DNA of 64,000 nt from Xanthomonas arboricola pv. guizotiae (GTDB taxonomy: Bacteria; Pseudomonadota; Gammaproteobacteria; Xanthomonadales; Xanthomonadaceae): the NCBI RefSeq assembly GCF_002940205.1, contig NZ_MDSK01000008.1, positions 62,001-126,000 of the forward strand. The letters are read 5' to 3'. Made by a program: the position numbers and the translations under genes. Positions 27,104 to 35,620 of the stretch are shown piece by piece. The notes beneath the pieces are model-generated. The model had not been told where the DNA came from. It was given only the letters and a program-made list of their open reading frames with translations, and searched no databases. How positions within the stretch are numbered: the stretch's first letter is position 1; each line of letters starts with the position of its first letter.

Positions 27104-27863
27104 TGCTGACCTTTCAACTGGATTTCGGATTAGGGCGGTCATCGAGGAGTCAGATGGCCTTAACTCGAACGTAATGAATGTCTGCTTGGAAGTGCAAGCA
27201 TTTGAAACGTTTTGTTAATGAAATAACGGATATCCGCGTCGGAAGTGAGGAACTCGGCACAAAAGTGAGGATGGCCGCACATCGAAACAAACAACCTCGA
27301 CAATGCGAGTGGTTTATTTAGTTACATTCGATACAGATTGTTGTCGGTGATTCATCGAGCTCGACTATCTCATCGGTCATTGCGCCTGAATGGAGCGAGC
27401 CAGCCGCCAGCTTCGCATCACAAGCGCATCGGCAAGCGAGCCCACGCTTGCCAGCCGCGTGATCATCCAGCGCTGCAGGCATCATTGAGGCAAGGCCGGC
27501 TGTCTAAACACCCAGCACAGTGCAAGCCGACTGACGCCGCCAGTGCAGACGAGTCGTTAGTCCCGCGAGAAGTCGCTGAAATTGGCAGGCCCAGCCGGAA
27601 CCAGCCCCGAGGTCGTTGGAATCCGTCCGTTTGGGGGGGGGGGGGCGCCGGTCGCGCGGCGGTCTCGAATACATGGGGCGGGTATCGGAACAAAGCGCAG
27701 CCGCATCCAGCCAAGCCGGTACACTGGCCACTCTTTTTGGCGCAGCGCCAGGCGATGGCTGAGCCGGTTGCGACGCAGCACATGACAAGTTGAGTTAAGC
27801 GATGAAAACGATGTTCGAAGGTGGTTGCACGGCAGCGATCAGTCCCGCGCAGGCAACTTGCGC
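27104..27863. other. 760-bp non-coding gap with an AT-rich promoter zone and a poly-G tract
   Basis: No gene is supported; the reading frames here lack start sites, codon bias and known motifs. Bases 27160-27350 are AT-rich and lie upstream of the receptor gene, so its promoter is likely there. A run of 13 G sits at 27633-27645. Bases 27790-27863 lead directly into mrp, with a weak alternative TTG start at 27825. Confidence 0.5.
27633..27645 (+). repeat. homopolymer of 13 G
   Basis: An uninterrupted G tract in non-coding DNA about 220 bases upstream of mrp. Tracts this long are prone to slippage in replication and also to sequencing error. Confidence 0.8.
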
Positions 27864-28715
27864 ATGACGGGCGAGCGCAGGGTTGCCGCGCATGCGGTGC
27901 AGGGCGCGTTGGCGCCGCATCCGCGGATCCGCAATGTCATTGCGGTGGGGTCGGGCAAGGGTGGGGTGGGCAAGTCCACCACCGCGGTGAATCTGGCGCT
28001 GGCGCTGCGTCAGCTGGGTGCGCGCGTGGGCGTACTGGACGCGGACATCTATGGGCCGAGCGTACCGGCGATGCTCGGCCTGAGCGGGCGGCCGGACAGC
28101 CCGGACAACAAGTCGATCGAGCCCTTGCGCGCGTTCGGAATCGAGGCGATGTCGATCGGCCTGCTGGTCGACCAGGACACGCCGATGATCTGGCGCGGGC
28201 CGATGGCGACCTCGGCATTGACCCAGCTGTTCAACGACACCCTGTGGGACGACCCGGATTACCTGCTGGTCGACCTGCCGCCAGGCACCGGCGATATCCA
28301 GCTGACCCTGTCGCAGAAGATCCCGGTGGCCGGTGCGGTCATCGTCACCACGCCGCAGGACATCGCCACGCTGGATGCGCGCAAGGCCTTGAAGATGTTC
28401 GAAAAGGTCGAGGTGCCGGTGCTCGGCATCGTCGAGAACATGGCGGTGCACAACTGCAGCCAGTGCGGCCACCGCGAGCACCTGTTCGGCGAAGGCGGCG
28501 GCGAGCGCATGGCCGCGCAGTACGGCGTGCCCTTGCTGGGGTCGTTGCCGCTGGCGATCGCGATCCGCGAGCAGGGCGATGCGGGCCAGCCGATCGTGGT
28601 GGCCGCGCCGGAGTCGGCGGCAGCGCAGGCCTATCTGGCCGCTGCCACGCGCCTGGCGGAGGAGCTGGGCAAGCGGCCGCGCGCCAGCATCCCGATTTCG
28701 GCTTCGCTGCTGTAG
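27864..28715 (+). CDS. mrp: Mrp/ApbC iron-sulfur carrier P-loop ATPase
   Basis: Binds and transfers Fe-S clusters to target proteins using ATP; cytoplasmic. The 283-aa protein has the deviant Walker A motif GKGGVGKST (31-39), the switch segment DADIYGPSVPAMLG, the LLVDLPPGTGD Walker B and the conserved CxxC at Cys198/Cys201 (CSQCGH) that holds the cluster at the dimer interface. ATG 27864 is preferred; a TTG at 27825 would add 13 residues without family support. The N-terminal MIP18-like domain seen in some longer Mrp proteins is absent. dcd follows about 100 bases later on the same strand. Confidence 0.92.
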   Translation: MTGERRVAAHAVQGALAPHPRIRNVIAVGSGKGGVGKSTTAVNLALALRQLGARVGVLDADIYGPSVPAMLGLSGRPDSPDNKSIEPLRAFGIEAMSIGLLVDQDTPMIWRGPMATSALTQLFNDTLWDDPDYLLVDLPPGTGDIQLTLSQKIPVAGAVIVTTPQDIATLDARKALKMFEKVEVPVLGIVENMAVHNCSQCGHREHLFGEGGGERMAAQYGVPLLGSLPLAIAIREQGDAGQPIVVAAPESAAAQAYLAAATRLAEELGKRPRASIPISASLL

Positions 28716-28811
28716 CGCGCAGGCCGGCGCTGGTGCCGGCCGCTTGCTAGAATTCGCTGCCTTTCGCGCGGGCCGCTCGGCCTGCCGCCTTCCGTCTTCA
28801 AGGAACACCGC

Positions 28812-29381
28812 ATGAGTATCAAGAGCGACCGCTGGATCAAGCGCATGGCCGAACAGCACGCGATGATCGAGCCGTTCGAACCCGGCCAGATCAAGCACGA
28901 TGCCGCCGGGCAGCGCATCGTCAGCTTCGGCACTTCCAGCTACGGGTACGACGTGCGCTGCTCGCGCGAGTTCAAGATCTTCACCAACATCAACTCGACC
29001 ATCGTCGACCCGAAGCACTTCGATCCGGGCAGCTTTGTCGATATCGAATCGGATGTGTGCATCATCCCGCCCAACAGCTTCGCGCTGGCACGCACGGTGG
29101 AATACTTCCGCATCCCGCGTGACACCCTGGTGGTGTGCCTTGGCAAGAGCACCTACGCGCGCTGCGGCATCATCGTCAACGTGACCCCGCTGGAGCCGGA
29201 GTGGGAAGGCCACGTCACGCTTGAATTCAGCAACACCACGCCGCTGCCGGCGCGCATCTACGCCAACGAAGGCGTGGCGCAGATGCTGTTCTTCCAGTCC
29301 GACGAAGTGTGCGAGACCTCGTACAAGGACCGTGGCGGCAAGTACCAGGGCCAGACCGGCGTGACCCTGCCGCGCACCTGA
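28812..29381 (+). CDS. dcd: dCTP deaminase
   Basis: Converts dCTP to dUTP and ammonia, feeding dTMP synthesis. The 189-aa protein has the full family pattern: [17 protein letters not shown] near residues 38-54, [27 protein letters not shown] containing the catalytic Glu, and the C-terminal [13 protein letters not shown]. Length and motifs are as in E. coli-type Dcd (monofunctional). TAGAAT at 28748-28753 is a possible -10 element upstream. Confidence 0.95.
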   Translation: MSIKSDRWIKRMAEQHAMIEPFEPGQIKHDAAGQRIVSFGTSSYGYDVRCSREFKIFTNINSTIVDPKHFDPGSFVDIESDVCIIPPNSFALARTVEYFRIPRDTLVVCLGKSTYARCGIIVNVTPLEPEWEGHVTLEFSNTTPLPARIYANEGVAQMLFFQSDEVCETSYKDRGGKYQGQTGVTLPRT

Positions 29382-29403
29382 TGCAGTGGGGCGGCCGCGA
29401 CCC

Positions 29404-29589
29404 TCAGCAGGGTGCAGTCGCCCGCTCGCGGTAGCGCAGCAGCTGGCGCACGCCGGCGGCGATCAGCAACAGCGGCCACCAGGTGGCGATCAGGTTGCCC
29501 ACGTCCAGATGGGCCAGCCCCAGGTTGTCCAGCAGGAACAATGCGCCCAGGACGATCAGGAACAGGGCGGGAATCAGGCGATAGTTCAT
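29404..29589 (-). CDS. small LiaI/LiaF-like membrane protein
   Basis: A 61-aa protein made of two hydrophobic segments: LIPALFLIVLGALFLLDN and, after LGLAHLDVGNL, ATWWPLLLIAAGVRQLL. This is the DUF5668/LiaI-type two-helix hairpin found in phage-shock or envelope-stress membrane proteins and in many small orphan proteins. A paralogue of 55 aa lies at 30100-30267 with the same LIATWWP signature, so the two form a split tandem pair. It ends 22 bases from dcd, convergent. Family likely; role unknown. Confidence 0.65.
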   Translation of the reverse strand: MNYRLIPALFLIVLGALFLLDNLGLAHLDVGNLIATWWPLLLIAAGVRQLLRYRERATAPC

Positions 29590-29834
29590 GGCGATGTCCT
29601 CGGTGGGTGTGAGGCCATGCTGCGCCGGATGCGCCCGTCGATCAGGTGCCGGAAGTCAACAATCGCGGATGACAGACGTCATGCGGGTAGGGGCATGCGG
29701 CAGCAATGCCATTGGCGGGGCTGATTGTGCTGCCGCGTCTGACCGGACGCTATCGACGCGCTAGCCTGCGCTGGTGGGCAGGCAGCGCCTCCGGTTTTGC
29801 AGCGCAATTGACAGCGCACCAGGCTTCGCCCGTA

Positions 29835-29879
29835 CCCTCATCCGCCCCTTCGGGGCACCTTCTCCCGATGGGAGAAGGG
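29835..29879. repeat. dispersed palindromic repeat (CCCTCATCCG type)
   Basis: Contains CCGCCCCTTCGGGG and CTTCTCCCGATGGGAGAAG, two stem-loops in series. Confidence 0.65.
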
Positions 29880-30076
29880 ATGTCGGCGCTCTGACCAGGC
29901 GCTGGGGCTGATCGACTGCTGGAATCGCTCCATTCCATATTCATGGGAGCTAACGCCGATCATGCGCACAGGCAATGGAGCCGCGCCTCAAGGCGCATTG
30001 CCGCATCCAATCAGTGACAGATCAGCAGCTACGGCCGATAGTTCGGGAATCAACAGCGCCAGAAGCGCGCTCTTAC

Positions 30077-30099
30077 GAATCCCGAATCCCGATTCCCGG
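30077..30099. repeat. short GAATCCC tandem repeat
   Basis: CGAATCCCGAATCCCGATTC. The complement GGGATTCGGGAATCGGG type recurs at 47651-47697. Confidence 0.6.
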
Positions 30100-30267
30100 C
30101 TATTTGCCCCGCCCAAACAACATCCCCACACCGCAGGCGACCAACGCCGCCGGCCACCAGGTGGCGATCAACCTGCCAAGACTGACATTGGTCCAGCCCA
30201 GGTTATTGGCCAGGAACAGCAGGCCGACGAGGATCAGGATCAGCGCGGCGACGACATTGGATTTCAT
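30100..30267 (-). CDS. small LiaI-like membrane protein, 55 aa
   Basis: ATG 30267 to TAG 30100 encodes 55 residues, below the usual gene-finding length cut. It has two hydrophobic segments, VVAALILILVGLLFLANN and IATWWPAALVACGVGMLF, joined by LGWTNVSLGRL. Alignment by eye with the 61-aa protein at 29404-29589 shows the same layout and the shared LIATWWP. It begins 27 bases after the HIT-like gene ends, on the same strand, so it may be the last gene of that operon. Conservation of a paralogue supports it being real. Confidence 0.65.
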   Translation of the reverse strand: MKSNVVAALILILVGLLFLANNLGWTNVSLGRLIATWWPAALVACGVGMLFGRGK

Positions 30268-30294
30268 GCGGGCAGGTGGTTGTGAGACGGGCGC

Positions 30295-30732
30295 CTATCG
30301 TAGCCGCTGCGCCCACGCAGCGACATGCTGGTGCAGCGCATCGGCCTCGAAGCGTTGCGCGCTGCCGCTGCCCCAGACCGGGCCAGGCCAGGCCGCATCG
30401 CCCGGATGCCGGCCGACCAGATGCACGTGCAGCTGCCGCACGATATTGCCCAGCGCGCCGATATTGAGCTTGGCGACCCCGGGCTCGAGCCGCAGCAACT
30501 GCGAGAGCTGATTGATCTCGGCCAGCAATAGACGCTGCTGGCCGCCATCCAGATCGATCCACTCGCTGACATCGGCGACCCGCGGCACCAGCACCAGCCA
30601 CGGGAAGCGGCTGTCGTCCATCAGCCGCACCTGCGACAGCGGTCCGTCGGCGACGAACACGCTGTCTGCGGCCAGCCGCGCATCGGGCTGGAAGCCGCTC
30701 GTTTCGGACATGCCTGCTGCAGTCCCGCTCAT
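30295..30732 (-). CDS. HIT-like domain protein
   Basis: A 145-aa protein with the histidine-triad-like motif QLHVHLVGRH (His102, His104), the third His of a classic HxHxH being Val. HIT proteins hydrolyse or transfer nucleotide phosphates; this proteobacterial group has no assigned substrate. Supporting segments are FPWLVLVPR and RLEPGVAKLNIGALGNIV. ATG 30732 overlaps the stop of the hydrolase gene as ATGA, which suggests coupled translation; an internal ATG at 30711 has a better GCAGCAGG site. It is followed by the 55-aa membrane protein. Confidence 0.75.
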   Translation of the reverse strand: MSGTAAGMSETSGFQPDARLAADSVFVADGPLSQVRLMDDSRFPWLVLVPRVADVSEWIDLDGGQQRLLLAEINQLSQLLRLEPGVAKLNIGALGNIVRQLHVHLVGRHPGDAAWPGPVWGSGSAQRFEADALHQHVAAWAQRLR

Positions 30733-31391
30733 CCCAGATGCGCTTCGAAAAAGCCCAGCGTGCGCTGCAGTGCACGCTCGGCGCTGTCGGCGTCGTAATG
30801 CGTGGGATCGATGCTGCGGTTGAAGGCGTGGCCGGTCGGATACACGAAGGTTTCCATCTGCGGCAGCTTCTCGCGGTGGGCCTGGATCGCCTCGGGCGGA
30901 ATGCTGGTGTCCTGCTCGCCGAAGTGGAACATCACCGGCGCCTTCGGCGTTTCGTCCAGCAGCTGGGTGTTGCGGCCGCCGTAGTAGCTCACCGAGGGCA
31001 GGCCCAGGCGGATCGCCGACAGCAGCGCCACCGAGCCGCCCCAGCAATAGCCCACGGTGCCGACCTTGCCGGCGCGGCCGAGCAGGGTGGCGGCGGATTT
31101 GACCACCTCCACCGCGCGCTCCAGGCCGACCGCATTGGCCAGTGCCAGGCCGCGCTGCAGGCTTTCCTGGTCGTAGGGCAGCTGCACGTCCTTCTCTTCC
31201 AGGTCGAAGAAGGCCGGCGCCAGCACTTCGTAGCCGCGTGCGGCGTAATCGTCGGCCACCGCGCGGATATGTTCGTTGACACCGAAGATCTCCTGGATCA
31301 CCACCAGGCCGCCGCGCGGGCTGGAGGTCGGGGTGGCGTGCCAGGCGGCGACCTGGCCGTCGGGGGTGTCGAGCGTGGTCCAGTGACCCAT
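30729..31391 (-). CDS. dienelactone hydrolase family protein
   Basis: A 220-aa alpha/beta hydrolase with a Cys nucleophile: Cys116 in GYCWGG, Asp161 in FHFGEQD and His188 in PTGHAF form the triad. The N-terminal GLVVIQEIFGVNEHI is diagnostic. The best-known members hydrolyse dienelactone in chlorocatechol breakdown, but no aromatic pathway genes are near, so here it is a general carboxyl-ester/lactone hydrolase of unknown substrate. It overlaps the HIT-like gene by ATGA, forming one operon. Confidence 0.85.
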   Translation of the reverse strand: MGHWTTLDTPDGQVAAWHATPTSSPRGGLVVIQEIFGVNEHIRAVADDYAARGYEVLAPAFFDLEEKDVQLPYDQESLQRGLALANAVGLERAVEVVKSAATLLGRAGKVGTVGYCWGGSVALLSAIRLGLPSVSYYGGRNTQLLDETPKAPVMFHFGEQDTSIPPEAIQAHREKLPQMETFVYPTGHAFNRSIDPTHYDADSAERALQRTLGFFEAHLG

Positions 31392-31494
31392 GGGAACTCC
31401 TGCTGAGGTAGGGGGAAGGCGCGCATTATCGACCGGATCGGCGGCGCTGCAGGTGAGGGTCTCGCTAAGATGACCTTGCCCGCCCGCAGCGCGG

Positions 31495-31524
31495 TTCAGG
31501 GCGCTGCCCGCGCGCCGCTATAAT
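31495..31524 (+). promoter_or_regulatory. sigma-70-type promoter of rimO
   Basis: A perfect -10 TATAAT at 31519-31524 with a poor -35 (TTCAGG, 31495-31500) 18 bases upstream. It lies about 50 bases before the rimO ATG and is the only strong TATAAT in the interval. Confidence 0.55.
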
Positions 31525-31572
31525 CGCTGCACTTCAGGCCCCAGGCCGCTCCGTTCCCAGGCTCCTGCTTCC

Positions 31573-32946
31573 ATGTCCCAGCTGAATCACAAAGTCGGCT
31601 TCGTCAGCCTTGGCTGTCCGAAGGCGCTCGTCGACTCCGAACGCATCCTCACCCAGTTGCGCGTGGAGGGCTACGACATCGTGCCCAGTTACGACGCTGC
31701 CGACGTGGTGGTGGTCAACACCTGCGGCTTCATCGACTCGGCGGTGACCGAGTCGCTGGATGCGATCGGCGAGGCGATGAACGCCAACGGCAAGGTGATC
31801 GTCACCGGCTGCCTGGGCAAGCGCCCGGAACAGATCCGCGAGGCCTACCCGCAGGTGCTGGCGGTGTCCGGCCCGCAGGACTACCAGAGCATGATGGAGG
31901 CGGTGCACGCCGCATTGCCGCCGCGCCACGACCCATTCGTGGATCTGGTGCCCGACTACGGCATCAAGCTGACCCCGCGGCATTACGCGTACCTGAAGAT
32001 CTCCGAAGGCTGCAACCACCGTTGCAGCTTCTGCATCATTCCCTCGATGCGCGGCGATCTGGCCTCGCGTCCGGTTGATGAGGTGCTGCGCGAAGCCGAG
32101 CGGCTGGTCCGCGGCGGGGTCAAGGAACTGCTGGTGGTCTCGCAGGACACCTCGGCCTACGGCGTGGACCTGAAGTATGCCGAGCGTCCGTGGCGCGACC
32201 GCATGTACCAGACCCGCATGAAGGCGCTGTGCGAAGGCCTGTCGGAGCTGGGCGTGTGGACGCGGCTGCACTACGTGTATCCGTACCCGCACGTGGACGA
32301 TGTGATTCCGTTGATGGCCGAAGGCAAGCTGCTGCCGTACCTGGACATCCCGTTCCAGCATGCCAGCCCGCGCATCCTCAAGCTGATGAAGCGGCCCGGT
32401 GCGGTGGAAAAAACCCTCGAGCGCGTGCAGCGCTGGAAGGCGATGTGCCCGGAGATCACGGTGCGCTCCACCTTCATCGTCGGTTTCCCCGGCGAAACCG
32501 ATGCCGAATTCGAATCCATGCTCGAGTTCCTGGACCAGGCCCAGCTCGATCGCGTCGGCGCGTTTGCGTATTCGCCGGTGGACGGTGCCAGCGCCAACGC
32601 GTTGCCGGATCCGGTGCCGGAAGAGGTGAAGCAGGAGCGTCTGGCGCGCTTCATGGCCAGGCAGGCGGAGATTTCCGCCGCGCGGCTGGAGGCCAAGATC
32701 GGCAGCGTGCAGCAATGCCTGGTCGACCTGATTGAGGACGATATCGCGGTGGCGCGCTCACGCGCGGACGCACCGGAAATCGATGGCCTGGTGCATATCC
32801 AGAACGGCGGCGAGCGCGGCTTGAAGGTCGGCGACCTGGTCGATGTGGAAATCACCGACAGCGACGAGCACGATCTGTTCGGCGATGCATTGCCGGCCAA
32901 TGTCGCAATCCAGCAGGGACGCGCGTTGAATCTGCAGATGGTGTAA
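31573..32946 (+). CDS. rimO: ribosomal protein S12 (Asp89) methylthiotransferase
   Basis: Radical-SAM enzyme that adds a methylthio group to Asp89 of ribosomal protein S12. The 457-aa protein has the N-terminal MTTase domain with the auxiliary cluster cysteines Cys15, Cys51 and Cys80, the radical SAM triad CNHRCSFC (Cys147, 151, 154), IVGFPGETD in the radical SAM barrel and the C-terminal TRAM domain that binds S12. [13 protein letters not shown] near the N-terminus separates RimO from MiaB. All six cysteines are present. The transcript probably ends in or near the repeat at 32974-33040. Confidence 0.95.
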   Translation: MSQLNHKVGFVSLGCPKALVDSERILTQLRVEGYDIVPSYDAADVVVVNTCGFIDSAVTESLDAIGEAMNANGKVIVTGCLGKRPEQIREAYPQVLAVSGPQDYQSMMEAVHAALPPRHDPFVDLVPDYGIKLTPRHYAYLKISEGCNHRCSFCIIPSMRGDLASRPVDEVLREAERLVRGGVKELLVVSQDTSAYGVDLKYAERPWRDRMYQTRMKALCEGLSELGVWTRLHYVYPYPHVDDVIPLMAEGKLLPYLDIPFQHASPRILKLMKRPGAVEKTLERVQRWKAMCPEITVRSTFIVGFPGETDAEFESMLEFLDQAQLDRVGAFAYSPVDGASANALPDPVPEEVKQERLARFMARQAEISAARLEAKIGSVQQCLVDLIEDDIAVARSRADAPEIDGLVHIQNGGERGLKVGDLVDVEITDSDEHDLFGDALPANVAIQQGRALNLQMV

Positions 32947-32973
32947 CTGGGCGCTGGTCGTAAACATCTGTCC

Positions 32974-33040
32974 GTAGGAGCGCGCTTGCGCGCGATGGGT
33001 CTTATCGATAACGCTCCATCGCGCACAAGTGCGCTCCTAC
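32974..33040. repeat. GTAGGAGCG palindromic repeat
   Basis: GTAGGAGCGCGCTTGCGCGC and its near-inverse GCGCACAAGTGCGCTCCTAC flank a short loop, 67 bp. Same element family as the copies at 17 kb, 37 kb and 43.6 kb. Confidence 0.85.
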
Positions 33041-33069
33041 ACACAGGTCAGTAGATTGCGATCACTCGC

Positions 33070-33576
33070 CTACTGGCTGGCGTAATCCACCGACACCACC
33101 ACGAAGGTGTGCTTGCCCGACGGCAACTGCGCTTCGAACTCGTCGTCCACGCGTTTTTTCAGCAGTGCGCGCGCCAAGGGCGAGTCGATGCTGATCCAGC
33201 CGCGTCCGGCGTCGGTTTCGTCCGGGCCGACGATACGGTAGTGCAGCAGCTCGCCGCTGTCGGCGTCCTCCAGTTCGACCCGTGCGCCGAAGAACACCGC
33301 GCGCGGATCGGTCGGTGCGGTATCCACCACGCGCAGCGCTTCCAGGCGTTTGCTGAGATAGCGCACACGCCGATCGATCTCGCCCAGCTGCTTCTTGCGA
33401 TAGGTGTATTCGGCGTTCTCCGAGCGGTCGCCTTCTGCCGCGGCGGCGGCCAGCGCACGCACCACCTCCGGCCGACGTACGCGCCACAGCTCTTCCAGCT
33501 CGGCCTTGAGCCGGGCATGGCCGTCGGGCGTGATCAGTGCGGTGCTTTTTTCGGCGGGCGGGCGCCAGCGGCTCAT
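33070..33576 (-). CDS. greB: transcription elongation factor GreB
   Basis: Rescues backtracked RNA polymerase by stimulating cleavage of the nascent RNA. The 168-aa protein has the N-terminal coiled coil ([17 protein letters not shown], then [19 protein letters not shown] with the acidic tip residues) and the C-terminal FKBP-like domain ([24 protein letters not shown]). The [16 protein letters not shown] segment fits GreB rather than GreA. ATG 33576 gives the family length; upstream ATGs would add an unrelated 26-61 residues. It is divergent from a truncated membrane-protein remnant. Confidence 0.92.
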   Translation of the reverse strand: MSRWRPPAEKSTALITPDGHARLKAELEELWRVRRPEVVRALAAAAAEGDRSENAEYTYRKKQLGEIDRRVRYLSKRLEALRVVDTAPTDPRAVFFGARVELEDADSGELLHYRIVGPDETDAGRGWISIDSPLARALLKKRVDDEFEAQLPSGKHTFVVVSVDYASQ

Positions 33577-33682
33577 GGGCGGTGTATCGGACAGCGGGGC
33601 CGCGATGCTAGCGCGCATGGCCGGCTTGCGCATCTGCCGTCGCACGGCGAAGCTTTGCGCTTTTTTGGACACGGACGTTGTC

Positions 33683-33782
33683 ATGTTGCTGATGCCGCTG
33701 CACAAGCCCTGGTCGCGCCAGAACATTCCCTGGGTGACCCTGCTGCTGGTGTTGATCAATGGGGTGGTGTACCCGGGCTACC
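33683..33782 (+). pseudogene. 5' remnant of a membrane-protein gene (rhomboid-like N-terminus)
   Basis: From ATG 33683 the frame encodes [18 protein letters not shown] followed by the hydrophobic [12 protein letters not shown], the start of a membrane protein, after which the sequence turns into the 3' flank of the HerA-like gene at about 33782. The opening resembles rhomboid-type proteins I know from this genus, but that identification is from memory. The rest of the gene is missing, so a deletion probably removed it. Confidence 0.5.
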
Positions 33783-33830
33783 CTTCGGGGCGACCGTGTC
33801 ATCGAGACGTGTCAGCGGCGGTCAAGCTGA

Positions 33831-35336
33831 TCAACGCTTCCCACCAAAAATGCTGCCGAAGATGCCGCGCACGATCTGCTGGCCGATCTTGCTGCCGATG
33901 GTGCGCGAGGTCTGCTTTGCCATCGTTTCCAGCATGCCCTGACGGCGGCCGGTGCCGAACACGGCATCCTTGACGGCTTTTCCGAAACCGCTGTCCTGCG
34001 TTTCCTCGTCCTCGCGGGTGCGTGCCGGCGGTGCGGCGTTGTGTTCGGCGACCTGTTCGACCCGGCGCGCCAGCAGCTCGGCAGCCGATTCTCGGTTGAT
34101 CGCGGTGTCGTAGCGGGTGCCGACCGGGCTGGCCGCGCGCACCTGTGCGCGTTCGGTCTCGCTGATGGCGCCCATGCGGCAGCGCGGCGGGGCGATGAGC
34201 GTTTGCTGCACCGGTGCCGGCACGCCCTTGCCTTGCAGCGGCGACACCAGCGCCTCGCCGGTGCCCAGGCTGGAGATCGCCGTGGCCACATCGAGCTTGG
34301 GATTGGCCACGAAGGTCTGCGCCGCGGTCCTGAGCGCCTTCTGGTCGCGCGGGGTGAACGCACGCAGGGCATGCTGCACGCGGTTGCCGAGCTGGCCGAG
34401 GATGTTGTCCGGAATGTCGTCGGGAAACTGCGAACAGAAATACACGCCCACGCCCTTGGAGCGGATCAGCCGAACGACCTGTTCGATCCGCTGCACCAGC
34501 GCGGCGGGCGCATCGTCGAACAGCAGATGCGCTTCGTCGAACACGAATACCAGCTTGGGGTGTTCCAGGTCGCCCACCTCGGGCAGAAGCTCGAACAGTT
34601 CCGAAAGCAGCCACAGCAGGAAGGTGGAATACAGCTTCGGCTTGAGCACCAGTTGATTGGCCGCCAGGATGCCGATCACACCACGGCCGTCCGCAGACAC
34701 GCGCATCAGGTCGGCCAGCTCCAGCGCCGGCTCGCCGAAGAAGTGCTCGCCACCGTCCTGCGCCAGCCGCAGCAGGGCGCGCTGGATCGCGGCCACCGAC
34801 TGGCTGGAGACCAGCCCGTAACTGGTGGACAGCTCCTTGCGTTCTTCCACCACCAATCCAAGCAGCGCGCGCAGGTCGTCCAGGTCCAGCAACAGCAGGC
34901 CGCGGTCGTCGGCCAGCTTGAACACGATGTCGAGCACGCCCGACTGGGTGTCGTTGAGTTCCAGAATGCGCGCCAGCAGGGCAGGGCCCATCTCGCTGAC
35001 GGTGGTGCGCACCGGGTGGCCGAGCTGGCCGTACAGATCCCAGAGCACCACCGGGCTAGCGGCCGGTGCGTAGTCGGCGATGCCGATCTCTGTGGCGCGC
35101 TGCAGCACGCCGGCGGCGTCGTCGCCTGCCACCGCCAGGCCGGCGACATCGCCTTTCACGTCGGCCAGGAACACCGGGACACCCATGCGCGAGAAGCCTT
35201 CGGCCAGGGTCATCAGGGTCACGGTCTTGCCGGTACCGGTGGCGCCGGCCACCAGTCCGTGGCGATTGCCGAAGCGCCCTTCCAGCACGACCGGGATGTC
35301 GTCGGTGACGCCTTTGCCGAGCAGGAACGAGGCCAT
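33831..35336 (-). CDS. HerA-like/DUF853 P-loop ATPase
   Basis: A 501-aa ATPase of the FtsK-HerA superfamily, DUF853 (YjgR-like) group. Walker A is GATGTGKT (31-38); Walker B is LVFVFDEAHLLFDDAP. The arginine-bearing RNRVQHALRAFTPRDQKAL-type segment (QLGNRVQHALRAFTPRDQ) follows. The C-terminal tail is low-complexity and ends in GSKIGQQIVRGIFGSIFGG. Members are widespread but their role is not established; NurA, the usual HerA partner nuclease, is not nearby. ATG 35336 is chosen because MASFLLGKG directly precedes the conserved N-terminal strand. Confidence 0.83.
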   Translation of the reverse strand: MASFLLGKGVTDDIPVVLEGRFGNRHGLVAGATGTGKTVTLMTLAEGFSRMGVPVFLADVKGDVAGLAVAGDDAAGVLQRATEIGIADYAPAASPVVLWDLYGQLGHPVRTTVSEMGPALLARILELNDTQSGVLDIVFKLADDRGLLLLDLDDLRALLGLVVEERKELSTSYGLVSSQSVAAIQRALLRLAQDGGEHFFGEPALELADLMRVSADGRGVIGILAANQLVLKPKLYSTFLLWLLSELFELLPEVGDLEHPKLVFVFDEAHLLFDDAPAALVQRIEQVVRLIRSKGVGVYFCSQFPDDIPDNILGQLGNRVQHALRAFTPRDQKALRTAAQTFVANPKLDVATAISSLGTGEALVSPLQGKGVPAPVQQTLIAPPRCRMGAISETERAQVRAASPVGTRYDTAINRESAAELLARRVEQVAEHNAAPPARTREDEETQDSGFGKAVKDAVFGTGRRQGMLETMAKQTSRTIGSKIGQQIVRGIFGSIFGGKR

Positions 35337-35620
35337 AGCGCAGATCCGGTGGGAAACGCCGGATTCTAGCGGGCAATCCGGCTGGGCGGACCGGGCGGGG
35401 CTTGGCCCCGGATTTCGACCGCGCTGTCTGGCTGCCAGCCGCCGACAGGCAGTGCAATGACGCAGCCTGCGCGCCAGTCGCTTGACGCACTTCCCCAAGG
35501 CATTCCAGGCGCGCTGCGCCACCGCCAAGCTAACGGCCCACTGACCCTGCCGGCCCCGCCGCCTTGCCCCGGTGTCGCCCCGGCGGCTACCCTGCCTGCC
35601 TTTCCGCTGTACTGCCTACG

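Larger units (their letters stand above)
29590..30099. other. 510-bp gap with dispersed repeats
   Basis: No gene is supported. It carries a palindromic repeat (29835-29879) and a run of GAATCCC units (30077-30099) that ends against the stop codon of the small membrane gene. The remainder shows no promoter or RNA gene that I could recognise. Confidence 0.5.

Noticed and set aside
27338..27793. 151-codon plus-strand frame spanning the poly-G tract
   Set aside because: No ribosome site, no motif, and a composition unlike genes here; length varies with the G tract.
29590..30099. Insertion sequence between the small membrane genes
   Set aside because: No transposase frame or terminal inverted repeats with target duplication; only short palindromic elements.
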